The translations under genes and the position numbers were made by a program. DNA of 64,000 nucleotides from Trichomonas vaginalis G3 (lineage: Eukaryota > Parabasalia > Trichomonadida > Trichomonadidae), in contig NC_067208.1 of the NCBI RefSeq assembly GCF_026262505.1, positions 8,627,962 to 8,691,961 of the forward strand, written 5' to 3'. Under the pieces are notes generated by a model. That model searched no databases and was not told the origin of the DNA. It saw nothing but the letters and a program-made list of their open reading frames with translations. Positions 1-11,084 of the stretch are shown here, piece after piece. The first letter of the stretch is position 1. Every line of letters begins with the position of its first letter.

Positions 1-575
1 TCATCAGCTCCAACCTCTGATATATTACTAATTTCTCGTTCGGATACTGAATTCTGAGCTTCTATTACCTCTTCTTCCTCACATTCAATATTATATTGCT
101 CGCAAGCAGCTTTGAGCGTATCAATATCGGGGCATGGAAATACAAACTCCCATCCTGCATTAAGAAGATCTGATACAAAGGCTGGATACGTCTTTGCTCT
201 CTCAATTGTAACGTTTGAAATGGCTTTTCCATTAAGAACTTTGAGATTGTCGCCGAATAAAACTCTAGCAGCTACTGGGAAGTATTTTGGCTGGGATAAT
301 GGAGTATTTTTAAGTGAAATGCAAGTTGCATTTGAAATCGCTTTGAAATTCTTCCATGTATTGATTTGTGAGTTATCTGCAATAAATTTTTGAATGGATG
401 GTTGTTTGCGGAGAGTTTCTATTGATTCTAATTTTGATCTTGACATATTAAGTTCTTTTAAGTGGCTACGGGAGCCAATTGGTGCAAGAGAATCGACATT
501 AACACCTGTTATATTGATAATGCCGGTCCTTTTGAAAGAGAGTTCACGTTGTGTAAGCCACTGAGGACCTTTCAT
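1..575 (-). CDS. Leucine-rich-repeat-like protein, N-terminal part (runs off window)
   Basis: Open minus-strand frame of 191 codons from an ATG at 575 to the window edge, with no stop. The product begins MKGPQWLTQREL and has spaced Leu/Ile residues in an LRR-like pattern (INITGVNVDSLAPI, LKELNMSRSKLESI, ISLKNTPLS), then VLNGKAISN and a domain around AGWEFVFPCPD, ending in an acidic stretch. The pattern recalls short LRR proteins of the U2A'/SDS22 type that trichomonads have in number; this is pattern reading, not a confirmed domain hit. The function is unknown and the protein is probably cytosolic, since no signal peptide or membrane segment is seen. The ATG is chosen because the frame is closed upstream by the 586-1625 element, which lies about 10 bp away and has probably displaced the original promoter. 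Confidence 0.6.
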   Translation of the reverse strand, partial: MKGPQWLTQRELSFKRTGIINITGVNVDSLAPIGSRSHLKELNMSRSKLESIETLRKQPSIQKFIADNSQINTWKNFKAISNATCISLKNTPLSQPKYFPVAARVLFGDNLKVLNGKAISNVTIERAKTYPAFVSDLLNAGWEFVFPCPDIDTLKAACEQYNIECEEEEVIEAQNSVSEREISNISEVGAD

Positions 576-585
576 TTTTTTTTAA

Positions 586-1625
586 GGGTGCGCCCGGGAG
601 GATCATGTAAACTTCAGAATTTAGAACCTTAATTTTTAAGCAATTACTTGGTACCTAAATAGGTAGGAAAACTCTAAAAATATCAAAAAATACAACTTGG
701 CTCCATAATAATCTTGTCATGGTGGCTGTTTGTATCCCCTAGTATTTTCCTCTTGAATCTCTTTTTCTGTCGAAATTAAATTCAAATCTCAGAAGTAGAA
801 GTGAATAATCGACTTATTACTGCTATTATACGAATAAATAAATTCATTATATTATTTTTATTTACATAATATCTGTTTGAAGTCCATAATTCTATAAATT
901 TTTCTTCAAAAACATTACAATCTTGATAGTTTTGATACTGTTTAATAGGTTTTTAGCACCTTATTTAGTATTTACTACGTATAGAGTCGATCTGAACTTA
1001 ATTTTCGGAAATTTAAAATATTTATTATAAGTAAAATCTGATTTGAAATTTATGTTTAACTACTCATATCTTGCATTATCCTGAGTAGCTTTTGTAAAAA
1101 TTCATCAAAAAAGATTTTAACGTGCTTTAATTTTTATTTTTTAAAATAATGCATATTATTATATAACTAGCATATTTACAAATTTTAGTGCTTTCAAAAA
1201 ATTAATCCTCCTCCTCTCAAATAAACGTACATCCGGGTGGCCTGTTTTTTGCAAAAAATAAAATTTCATTTTTTATGCTTAAAAAGTCAGAATTTTTATT
1301 TGCTTCTGGGATATATGATGGCTATATCAGATGCCCATTCTTTTTGATACTCAACATTAAACATAAAACTTAGCCGTTAAGGCTCTTCTGAAATATTTTT
1401 TTTCCGAAAAATTTTCGAAAAAAATCAAAAAATTTAAAAATCCCCGAATCTGCAGGGATTTTAAAAAATTCTTTTTAGTAAAACTTAAGGATATTGTATC
1501 AGATATATTGGTATGGGCAAATTCAATTTTAATCCAATATTCATCGAGATATTAAGTTAACGAAGCTTTCAAAATTGAGAGGGTAATCCTCCTCCTCTCA
1601 AATAAACGTACATGCGGGTGCACCC
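586..1625. mobile_element. Non-autonomous TTAA-flanked DNA element (1.04 kb)
   Basis: Both ends are flanked by TTAA (582-585 and 1626-1629), and the tips are inverted repeats: GGGTGCGCCCG on the left against GGGTGCACCCG on the inverted right end. No coding frame is seen inside. A 27-bp stretch near the right end (about 1587-1613) occurs again inside at about 1204-1230, so the right part may be built from a duplicated end. TTAA duplication fits the Kolobok or piggyBac superfamilies; the nearby Kolobok-like element at 2921-5347 also uses TTAA and has a loosely similar tip. It is inserted in the 5' leader or promoter of the LRR-like gene. Confidence 0.6.
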
Positions 1626-1629
1626 TTAA

Positions 1630-2267
1630 ATTAAACAATTAAATAAAACAACGTCTCTGAACGTGTAAATGCATTTCATTTTGTTCTTGTTACATCAGTT
1701 TGTGAAAAACAATTATTAAAAATAATTATTCTAAAAAATAATGTAATTTCAACATTTCATTCAGAAATTTCTTGCTGTAGATGTAGTAAATGAATAATAT
1801 TTTCAACCAAAAACTTGTGTGCATTGGTGTTCAAGATATAATATGGAAGTCCAATGATTTCTTTGAGGTTTTACATTCAGTATCTTGAGATGATAAAGAT
1901 GATATTTTGCAATTTTCGAATAGGCTTGTATAAATACAGGTGGTAATATACATTTGGAATTTCAATAACATTTGATTAATTATTTTTGAGATTTGAAAAT
2001 TCAGATCATAACATATTAATTCTTTGGCACACAATATACTCTATGAGTATGTTTATACGATTGCCATATTTTATTATCAAAATAACGAGTTAGAATTTAA
2101 TTTCGATTTATTTTCTTCGTTTTCCATGAAGATTCAAGAAATAAACAATAACATTAAACAATCTTTAAAGCCATATTTCATAATATAAACTAATATAAAA
2201 AGTCGTCAGAATTTAATGTTAAAAGTGACATTATCTTACTTTTTAAAAAATATTTCGATTTTATCTA
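1630..2267. other. AT-rich intergenic region, no gene seen
   Basis: AT-rich DNA. One 67-codon minus frame (1831-2034) shows no recognisable motif and is not supported. The right end is the decayed 5' flank of beta-helix copy A. Confidence 0.6.
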
Positions 2268-2920
2268 GTGTTCAATAAAGTAGAATATCCAATAGATATT
2301 TGGAAAAGGTACTATGGAAATCCATACGAAGAATATGCGAACATTACAAATAATACAAGTCCATCTATTAACAAAAATTTCTTTTTACTTTCTTCAGATT
2401 TCATCAATTTTTCAGATAATGTCATTAATTGCAGTGTTGATTATATTAAATTGTTACATTCGATATGTACATTTACTAATATTACACTGACAAAAGGAAA
2501 TGGAGGCTGCATCTTCTTCAAAGGCAACAGCTCCATTGTTCAAGACCGATTTTGTGCTATTAAATGTTCAACTAATGGCGAAGGACTATTTTCTTTTGTA
2601 GAAGTTAACGCAGGAAAAATATTAAATTGTGAAACGTCTTCTTCATCGCACATACCAGAGCCTGATCAATGTAGAGATATTCCAATAAAATATAACAAAA
2701 ATTTTGTCGTCTTAGGCTCTCGCTTTAAATGCTGCTACGATGAATATGTATTCTCTATAGCAAATTATAATAATTATTATAATACTTATAGAGATAAAAT
2801 TGGATATGACATTATACATCATTCTTATGGGGATCAAACTCTTATTTCTACAAACAATACTAATACAAAATGTAGCCAATATGCAGGTTATTATTTTGGA
2901 AAAGATCCTGTTAGTATTAA

Positions 2921-5347
2921 GGATGGGCACTCATAGGCTCCTGACAGCATAAAAATGTTATTATCTCACAATATAAAAGGAATCATAGGAATCTACAACT
3001 ATATCTATATTGTTAGAAGACTTCTTAATGTATCATGTATATAAGTTATATCAATAACTCCATTATGTTATATGATTGTAATCATATTTTCGTTTCATGT
3101 TCAAAAACATTAAAATCATACTAACTATATGAGTATTATATTTAGGAAGCTGATATATAGATATGATAAAATGCTAGGTTTTGTGATTAAGAATATATAC
3201 TTATCTTTTAGAAAATAATACTTTTATAAAAAATTATATCTTATATAATCTAAAAATTTTGGACAATTAAAAAACATTAATTAAAAATAGAAGGTGAAAG
3301 TGTTTATTCAAAGAAGGTGCAAGATTATGATGTTTTGAGGGTGAAATAAATTTAATAATTATTTATGTGATTTAAGAGTAATACGATCATCGGTAGCTTG
3401 AAGACCTCTCTTTATAGCTCTTAATGCCGCAAACTTTTTTTGAACTTGCTTTGAATTTTTGAATGCTTTGATTAAATCTTTTGTTGTATCATACATTCTG
3501 AAATATCTGTTCATCATTTCTGGCATTGTTGGTAAATTTAACCTGTATCTTATTGCTACAATCGTTTCAAACATACTTTCATTGAAATGCAATATTGTGA
3601 CTGCCATCCTAATTGGCCAAGAAGCATGCCAATTAATATTTTTATTAGCAAGCATTGCTTTGATATGGTTTATCGATTCAACTACTTGAGTTGAATGAAT
3701 CTTTTTTACCATATCAAAGATTTTTACGGTATCTTCGAGGAATTTTTAAGTGTTTTTATAGCAGTTTTATTTTTTGCATATTTCCATGGTTTAATCATCT
3801 TGCATTTTTCAGGATCTGGACAAAATTTATGATTTCCGGCATAATGTTTAGCGGAATTCAACCATAAAAACTTCTTTGTTTTAATTGACATATGTGTGTC
3901 ATTGAGAAGTTGCCTAAGCCAACGCAATAAATTCTTTGAAATGCTAGATAAGATTCTGAATTCTGGCAGTTTGAGCTTTTTCTGTATATTGTTAAGAAAA
4001 TGTCCAGGATCTCTGTATTCTCTGATACCTTTGAACGTATTTTTGATTGTAGAAACAATTTTGACATCGCCATCATGCACAAAAAAATTTACACGTTTTT
4101 CATTATTCCAACGCTTCAGCATTCTTTTTAAGCCTTCAAATTCCATTTCATTTGATTTTCCGTTGAAATTACCTTTGAAATTTTTAAAAGATTTAGATAT
4201 CACTTCCCAATCTACAATTTTTTTGAGTTTCTCTTCTACAAATTGTACATAGCAAAACATTGCATTTCTTCTCTGACTCCAAGAACCGTCAAACAAAACT
4301 CCCGAACATTTTCTCATTCGAGATTTCCAATAATTAACAGATTCTCTGGCAACTTCTATGATAACACGACCAACCTTTTCTTGGACTCGATGAAATGTAG
4401 CTTCTGACGGAACTTTGATGTTATTCAGCATGAATTGAAATTCTGATTGGCAAAATGTAGCGCCGCTCAATAATACAGATAGCACAAATTCAACAGTGTT
4501 GACGACATATGGCTCTACCCTATTTTTCGCGCTTTGAACTAAGTTCTTTATACGCTTTGCAACTGCTTTTGTTCGCCGCGGCATGAAAAATGAAGAATAA
4601 CTTGACGGTTTCTTGAACAAATGGTCGCACATTCAAATATTGTGATGTACGATCAGGATAAAAGAATGCTGTTGCCATGAATTTAGAAAATAGCAAAATT
4701 TCAATTTACGCAATCGAGATATAACTTGATCGTTTGAGCGATAACCATGGCACCCATAGTATTAATGAAAGTACTCATACTTACAATTATTTTCTCCCAT
4801 AGGAATATTGTTCAATATACTTCACCTATAGAGGAAATCTCGAAATAAAATCGAATTTTTTCAAAAATTACAAAAATCAATTTTTTACAAAGATGTTCGA
4901 AAAATAACATTATATACGCATCAAATCAAAGCATTATATGGAGCATTATAATTCTATATATGATTGTCCATCTTGCTGTTGTGCTATTTTTTTTAAACAA
5001 TAATTTCATTGTTGAAATTAAATTTGCAATTTCAGTAAAAATTGCGACCCATCATTTTGAATATAATTGAATTAATACATTTATTGTAAGAATATTATAT
5101 ACCAAATATTAGACTTCCACATGAATCCTGGTATGATATTATAAGTATTGCAAAATTAGAAAAAATATGCTCATGATATACTAAAATTCATGTTTCAAGG
5201 TTAACTTATAAATAAAATAAGTTCGAGAAATGCATCACTAAATATTTGAGCTTGTGCACTATAATGCTATATAATAGTCTTCACTGTTTTTAATATATTG
5301 ACTTTGCTAGACTTGATTTTTTTCATCACCCTAATGAGTGCCCATCC
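2921..5347 (-). mobile_element. Kolobok-like TTAA DNA transposon (2.43 kb)
   Basis: TTAA occurs at 2917-2920 and 5348-5351, with inverted tips: GGATGGGCACTCAT starts the element, and the right end read in reverse also starts GGATGGGCACTCAT. It carries a transposase on the minus strand (3359-4632). The TTAA duplication plus the DGSW...HDGD transposase pattern favours Kolobok over Mutator-like elements, which usually duplicate 8-9 bp; piggyBac is less likely on the protein pattern. The tips are identical over about 14 bp and the insertion is clean, so it is younger than the decay of its host copy. Confidence 0.75.
3359..4632 (-). pseudogene. Kolobok/Mutator-like transposase, frameshifted
   Basis: Two consecutive minus-strand frames, 302 aa (4632-3724) and 117 aa (3712-3359), lie in different phases and look like one transposase split by a single frameshift near 3725-3745. 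The first has LFDGSWSQRRNAMF (first catalytic Asp), a MEFEGLKRM stretch, FFVHDGDVKIV (second acidic motif) and REYRDPGHFLNN. The second has HSTQVVESINHIK with downstream W-x-x-R and FNES, which resembles the C-terminal part of Mutator/Kolobok-type transposases. It would cut and paste DNA at TTAA sites. The N-terminus (MCDHLFKKPSS) has no clear zinc-finger domain. The element is probably no longer autonomous unless the shift is a sequencing error. Confidence 0.65.
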
Positions 5348-6033
5348 TTAAATTTTGTTGTTTCATTTCTAATGATAACCATATACGTACCATTATTATA
5401 CGCCTAATTCATTTGTTAAACAATCAATATTCAAAAATAACTCATGTCGTCAAAATCGTGCTATTTATCCTGGTCTTCTTTCAATTTATGATGATTCATC
5501 AAATGTTACTATTTCAGATTGTATTTTTTTAGAAAACAAAGCCCAATATACATTTTTTGCACACAATGGACTTATTACTGTTATAAACTGTACTGGAAGT
5601 GATTTAACTGCCACTACTACATCTGAAGGGAAAATTAATACAGTTGAAATGACTGCAGATCCATTTAATCTTACACTTGAACTTCTTTCATTAGTTAAAT
5701 GTGAAGCAGAACATTCATCGCCTTTAGAAAATATTTCCTATGAAAATCCAATTATTATAAACACCTATAAAATGCACCGATTAAAAACAAAACCATTGAG
5801 AAGGAGATAAAATCACTATTTTAATATTAAATTTCACCCTCCACAAATATTTTTGATCAAATGTTTACCAATCTCATAAAAACTAGAGCAAATCACCTTT
5901 TTGGTTTTCTAATACAACATCAAAGAAGATCTTTTTTCCAAATGAGAATATTTCAATATATTTAAAACTTTTGTCCACTTGATACATTTAATTTAAGAAG
6001 GCAATTATTTTCATATGGAATCATCTAAAAATT

Positions 6034-6424
6034 AGCTTTTGTTGTTTCGTTTCTAATGATAACTGAGCAACTGGTATAGATTGCATGAATCATTATCAAA
6101 CTCATGATTCATTTATCAAAAAATCAATTTTCAAAAACAATTCATACATAAAATCAGATTTTGAATTGTTTTACAATCGATTGTTACTGTTTCAAAATGA
6201 ATTATCTCCAGAAAGAATGCATAATATACCTGTAGAGCCCATAATAGAGTTCTTTAAGTTATAAACTCCATTGTTTTTCTTGTGATGAAGGTCAAGTTGA
6301 TACAGATGACTACAAGTCCGTTTAATCTTACACTTGAACTTCTTTCTTTAGGTCAATATGAACCCCAAAGAGCAGTAAAGAATTTGATATTATTCATTTA
6401 AATCTCAAAAGACATTGAAGATGA
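6034..6424 (+). pseudogene. Beta-helix family copy B, C-terminal fragment
   Basis: Short decayed copy of the family's C-terminal half. Recognisable stretches are the CCF-SNDN region near 6034-6065, a SIFKNNS-like stretch near 6123-6150, NLTLELLSLGQ near 6325-6355 and the usual terminal codons ending at 6424. The N-terminal half is absent and several stops and shifts are present. It lies between copies A and C on the same strand. Confidence 0.65.
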
Positions 6425-7518
6425 TAAACATACATTTTCATTTCATTAATCTCACATGGCAAAAAAACTTATACACATCTTCTTAGCGTAAAAAGTCAGC
6501 GAGATGATGAATTGTATTATATGTGTTTTCAGTAATATTTACATTATGATTATCCACGCATTATTGGCTGAAAAATTCTTATATCTTCGAAATAATTTTC
6601 ATAAAAATTGATGAATTTTTGTGCTAAGAGTTTAATTATTCTCAGCAGAATTCAAATTCAATGTTCTTTCTTAAGGGATTGATATATCTATCAGCATTTA
6701 GGTAATTATTTTCGAAAAATAAAAAAACTGAGTCTTCCTGATGTAAAACGCTAAAACCACAAATGCCTTAGATAAACTAGTCTAAAGGCTTTTTCTCCAA
6801 CTTTAAATAAGAAATATTTCTTAGAATTTAAGAATTCAACTTGAATTTGAACAATTTTTGTTATCTTAATGAGTAATCTTATTAGGATTTATTGCTATTT
6901 TTTATAAAATGCTCTGAATGTTTAGAATTTTTTCACAATATTTCGAACTAAGGCAGTTAACATGTTTTGTTAGAGGTCAACTTAAAAATTCTTTTATATA
7001 TGAAATCCAGTAGGGAAAAAAAGTATAATAATTTTGAAAAATAAGCTCCTTAAAATAAATATATATATATTCGTTGTATGGAACTGTAGGCATATTTTTA
7101 TTCCGAGCTTTCATTTTTTGTTTCTAATCTTGTGAAAAATCATTCCAACATTTTGTATACCCGACCAAATATAGCGTGCTCGCTTCAATTAGTTCCGCAT
7201 CTGATTATGTAGTTTATATTTATCTGTATTGATACAAATATTTATGGTGGAGTAAATTTATTGATATTTGATCGTATTCTGCATTCAATTTTATGAATAG
7301 TTTAAAAATTTGGTAAACTATTAAAAACAAAAATATGTTAAAAATTTATACCAGATTTTAGGCAGCATTATTTTCTATGCTTTTCAAAAATTTGAGTTAA
7401 AAATTGAAAATCTTCAACTGTAATAAGATTTTTATTTATTAAATCTCGATGAATCAATTTCATGATATCCGTCAAAAAGTAACTGTATGTCATTTTTTCA
7501 AAAATAATCAGATTAAAT
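6425..7518. other. AT-rich spacer without recognisable gene
   Basis: About 1.1 kb of AT-rich DNA between beta-helix copies B and C. No frame, repeat pair or RNA gene could be supported. Confidence 0.6.
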
Positions 7519-8474
7519 TTCACTTTCAAAAGATATATGGGAAGAGTACTATAGTCAACTAGCAGAACAATATATTCGGATCATAGATAACACAAAACCA
7601 ACTATTTCCTCAAATTTCTTTTTACTTTCTTCAGATTTCAAAGATTTTTCAGACAACGTCATTAATAGCGAAAAAAAGTGATATTAATTTACTCCATTCA
7701 TTATGCACATTTACTAATATTCAACGAAATGCAGAAGTTGGTGGCTGCATCTACTTCAAAGATCGATTTTGTGCTATTAAATGCTACACACCAAGCGATG
7801 GCAAGTATTCATATACCAATGTTGAAACAGAAACAAAAAAAATGTAAACTTAAGTTCTCTCTATCAATGCGGTCATGATTATAAAGGATATACCAGTATA
7901 TATCATTCATGTGGCAATAAAATTCTTATTAGAACAAACAGCACTAATACGAAATGCTATCAAAATGCAGGTTATAATTTTTTCAAAATCCAGTTAATAT
8001 TAAGTTTTGTTGTTTCATTTCTAATGATAACAGTGAATCAGGTACAGTTTGCACGAATAATTATCAAAGCCTGATTCATTTGTCAAAAATTCAATTTTCA
8101 AAAACAATTCATGTAAAAGTGATCATCCAAGTAGTGCTATTATTAATTACGGAGATTCACCTCAATCAACTCTTACTATTTCTGAATGTATTTTCTCAGA
8201 AAACAGTGCAAAATTTACTTTTTATGCATATTATAGTCAAATTATAGTTACACGCTGCTCTGGAAAAGATCAATTGACTTCTGGTGTTAATAATGTCGGT
8301 TCAGTTAATACAGATGAAATGTATACAGAATCATTTGATCTTATATTTGAACTTCTTTCATTAGGTAAATGTGAAGCAGAACGTCCATTTCTATATGAAA
8401 CAATTTCATTTCCAAATCCAAAAACCAATCAATTTGACATATTTCATCTAAATCTAAAGCGATATAGAAGATGA
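7519..8474 (+). pseudogene. Beta-helix family copy C, degenerate
   Basis: Nearly full-length copy running from KDIWEEYYS through NFKDFSDNVI, LLHSLCTFTNI, GGCIYFKDRFCAIKC, SLYQCGHDYKG, SIYHSCGNKILI, CCFISNDN, SIFKNNSC and TISECIFSENSA to the terminal HLNLKRYRR and TGA at 8472-8474. It is interrupted by several frameshifts. One short deletion fuses the GGCI and DRFCAIKC blocks and removes the segment that other copies have between them. At the position matching the ATG of copy E it has ATA. The last about 65 codons (8274-8474) are still open. Confidence 0.7.
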
Positions 8475-8797
8475 TAAATTTACATCATCATTTCATTCCA
8501 TTCATCACACTTAGTTTTTATTATATTGAATATTTGCCTCATCGTAATCATATGAATACAAATATTGAGATTTTAATTATCAGTGAATGATAATTAAAGA
8601 TGTCCAAAAATGACTCGTGTTCTTTTTCATTATTTTTGAATTTGCCACTTTCTGACATCCTCTCAAAAAGTCATATAAAGTTGTATCCTTTTTCCCCTCA
8701 AAATGATATCCTTAGTAGCAAATACGATATTATATCGAAAGTTAATGTCAAAAATTAAAAAAGTCGGATCCAATTATCTTGTCACTTTTATTTCAAA

Positions 8798-9778
8798 ATC
8801 TTCAGACCGTATTTAATACTTATTAAAGCTACATTTCCATATGACATATGGGAAAAATACTATGGTCCTCCAGGGGAAAATTATGTGAAGATCACAAATA
8901 ACACAAAGCCAACTATTTCCCCAATTTTCTTTTTAATTTCTTCAGACTTCCCTAATTTTTCAGAGAATATCATTAACTGCAGTGTTGACAATATTAAATT
9001 ACTACATTCATTATGTACATTTACTAATATTACACGAAAAGAAGGAAATGGTGGCTGCATTTTCTTCAAAGGTGACAGCTCCATTGTCCAAGATCGATTT
9101 TGTGCTATTAAATGTTACACACCAGGCAGTGGAAAATATTCATTCACAGAAGTTATATCAGAAAATAAAAATTTCGTAAACTTAAGTACTCTCTATCAAT
9201 GTGGACATGATTACAAAGGATATGCCAGTATATATCATTCATGTGGCAATAAAATTCTTATTAGAACAAACAGCACTAATACGAAATGTTCTCAAAATGC
9301 AGGTTATCATTTTTTAAATGATCCAGTTAAAATTAAGTTTTGTTGTTTCATTTCTAATGATAACCGCGCTTATCAATGCATGAATCATTATAATACATCT
9401 GATTCACTTATCAAAAATTCAATTTTCAAAAACAATTCAATTAAAAATGATGAATCAAATGGTTGTCTTATTACTAATGCAGAATCATCTAAATCAACTC
9501 TTACTATTTCTGAATGTATTTTCTCTGAAAACAGTCCATTATATACTTTTTATGCGAATGGTGGGATTATTTACATAAAACACTGCGCTGGATATATGAA
9601 TCCACGTGTTAATAATAATGGTCAGATTGTTTCAGATGAAGTGTATATAGATTCACTTGATTTTACACTTGAACTTCTCTCATTAGGTAAATGTGAAGCA
9701 GAACATCCATTTTGAGATCCAAAGAACAGTGAAGAAATTGACATTATTTATTTAAATCTAAAAAGATATAGAAGATGA
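8798..9778 (+). pseudogene. Beta-helix family copy D, nearly intact
   Basis: The best preserved copy. One frame is open from about 8798 to 9715 (some 300 codons): DIWEKYYGP, NIINCSVDNIKLLHS, GGCIFFKGDSSIVQDRF, SLYQCGHDYKGYAS, CCFISNDN, SIFKNNSI, TISECIFSENS, FTLELLSLGKCEAEHPF. It lacks a start: the codon matching the ATG of copy E is ATC. A frameshift just after EAEHPF removes the usual basic C-terminus, whose codons remain visible up to 9778. No signal peptide or membrane segment is visible. Its paralogues lie on both sides, so it is part of a tandem family. Confidence 0.75.
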
Positions 9779-10291
9779 TAAATTTACTCTATCATTTCAT
9801 GTTATTCATCACATATCAAATTAAACACATTAAAAAATTTGATATATGATCTATTTTATGATACTTTTTTTTGCTCATATGTGCTGCTAAATGATAATAA
9901 ATTTATTTGAAGTTTTATTCATTAGGGAAATATGAAACACTTGCACTCATTTACCATCTTGAAATAAGAGATCCGATTTTATGCCTTTTTGAAGATTTGA
10001 TTTAATATTTTGACTGGTCATAGGATAGCCATTAAAAATATTCAATCAAAAGAGCGATTCAGCACGAATTTTATAATTGGGAATGTCCAAAATGATTCAT
10101 ATTGTTCTTCCATAAAAATGTATTTCTCATTTTCTGACACCATTGCATAAAATCATAGAACAAAAGGTAGTTAAATTATGCATTGTACCTTTTTCTCAAA
10201 GAACTAATTACGATATTATAACGAACGTTATAATTAAAAGATATTTTTATCCAACCACTATTTTGCCACTTTATTTAACTTTATTTTCAAA
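9779..10291. other. Spacer between beta-helix copies D and E
   Basis: AT-rich DNA with no gene. Parts resemble the flank upstream of copy D, as expected for tandem duplicates. Confidence 0.5.
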
Positions 10292-10996
10292 ATGTTAAGA
10301 TTTAATTTAACTCTCAATAAAGCTATTTATCGAGAGAGCATATGGGAAAACTACTACCCGTTCACAACAAACAATTATAATAGGATCACAGATAACACAA
10401 AACCAACTATTGAGTCTGATTTCTTTTTACTTTTATCAGATTTCGCAAATTTTTCAGAGAATGTCATTAACTGCAGTGTTGACAATATTAAATTACTACA
10501 TTCGATATGTACGTATACTAATATTACGCGAAATGAAGGAGATGGTGGTTGCATTTTCTTCAAAGGTGACAGTTCCATTATTCAAGATCGAATTTGCGCT
10601 ATTAAATGCTACACACCAAACAATGGAAAGTATTCATACACAGATGTTAAAGCAGAAACAAACAAAAATTTCCTAAATTTAAGTTCTCTCTATCAATGCG
10701 GACATGATTACCAAGGATATGCCAGTATATATCATTCATGTGGCAATAAAATTCTTATTAGAACAAACAGCACTAATACGAAATGCTTTCAAAGTGCAGG
10801 TTATCATTTTGAAAATAATCCAGTTAAAATTTTGTATTGTTGTTTCACTTCTAATGACAACAGTGGATTAGGTTCAGTTTGCATGAATCATTATGAAACC
10901 CCTAATTCATTTGTTAGCATGTCAATTTTCAAAAACAACACATGTAAAATTGATCATCCAAAAAGCGCCATTATTAATTACGAAGTATCAGACCAA
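10292..10996 (+). pseudogene. Beta-helix family copy E, 5' part (split by Maverick 1)
   Basis: The only copy with an ATG start: MLRFNLTLNKAIYRESIWE, then NVINCSVDNIKLLHS, GGCIFFKGDSSIIQDR, SLYQCGHDYQGYAS, CCFTSNDN, SIFKNNTC and AIINYEVSDQ, where Maverick element 1 begins. The 3' part lies 25 kb away at 36068-36362, and the 7 bp AGACCAA occurs at both junctions (10990-10996 and 36068-36074). Before the insertion this was probably an open copy of about 330 codons, the only one in the array that may have been functional. There is no signal peptide, so surface location is not shown. Confidence 0.8.
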
Positions 10997-11072
10997 AAAA
11001 AAAGATATTGGGGCTTCCAGGGGCTGCGCCCCTTCTAGCCCCGAAGATGTTTAGTATAAAATGAAGTTTTTA
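10997..11072 (+). repeat. Maverick 1 left terminal inverted repeat
   Basis: Starts with a run of A, then GGGGCTTCCAGGGGC, a second GC-rich arm and AGCCCCGAAGATG, followed by TTAGTATAAAATGAAG. The GC-rich tip folds into two nested hairpins (outer GGGGCT/AGCCCC, inner GGGGC/GCCCC). It matches the reverse of 35971-36067. Confidence 0.85.
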
Positions 11073-11084
11073 TTCGGAAAATTG

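Larger units (their letters stand above)
2268..5810 (+). pseudogene. Beta-helix family copy A, split by a DNA transposon
   Basis: First of the related copies in this window. Conserved landmarks are DIWKRYYG near the start, NVINCSVD, LLHSICTFTNIT, GGCIFFKG, IVQDRFCAIKC, then after the transposon CCFISNDN, SIFKNNS, TISDCIFLENKA, NLTLELLSLVKCEAEH and a basic C-terminus at 5808-5810. The GGC/GGA-I and F-x-N-N motifs recall chlamydial Pmp-like or pectin-lyase-fold right-handed beta helices known on trichomonad surfaces; this is inference. The frame has no ATG at the position used by copy E and reads from a GTG-like position. Removing one TTAA plus the element at 2921-5347 restores VSIKFCCFISNDN in frame, so the insertion is precise. 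A further frameshift lies soon after SNDN, at about 5385-5395. Confidence 0.75.

Noticed and set aside
112-393. 93-codon plus-strand frame
   Set aside because: It is the shadow of the LRR-like gene on the other strand, which is open over the whole of 1-575.
1831-2034. 67-codon minus frame
   Set aside because: No motif, AT-rich composition, no start context; probably chance.
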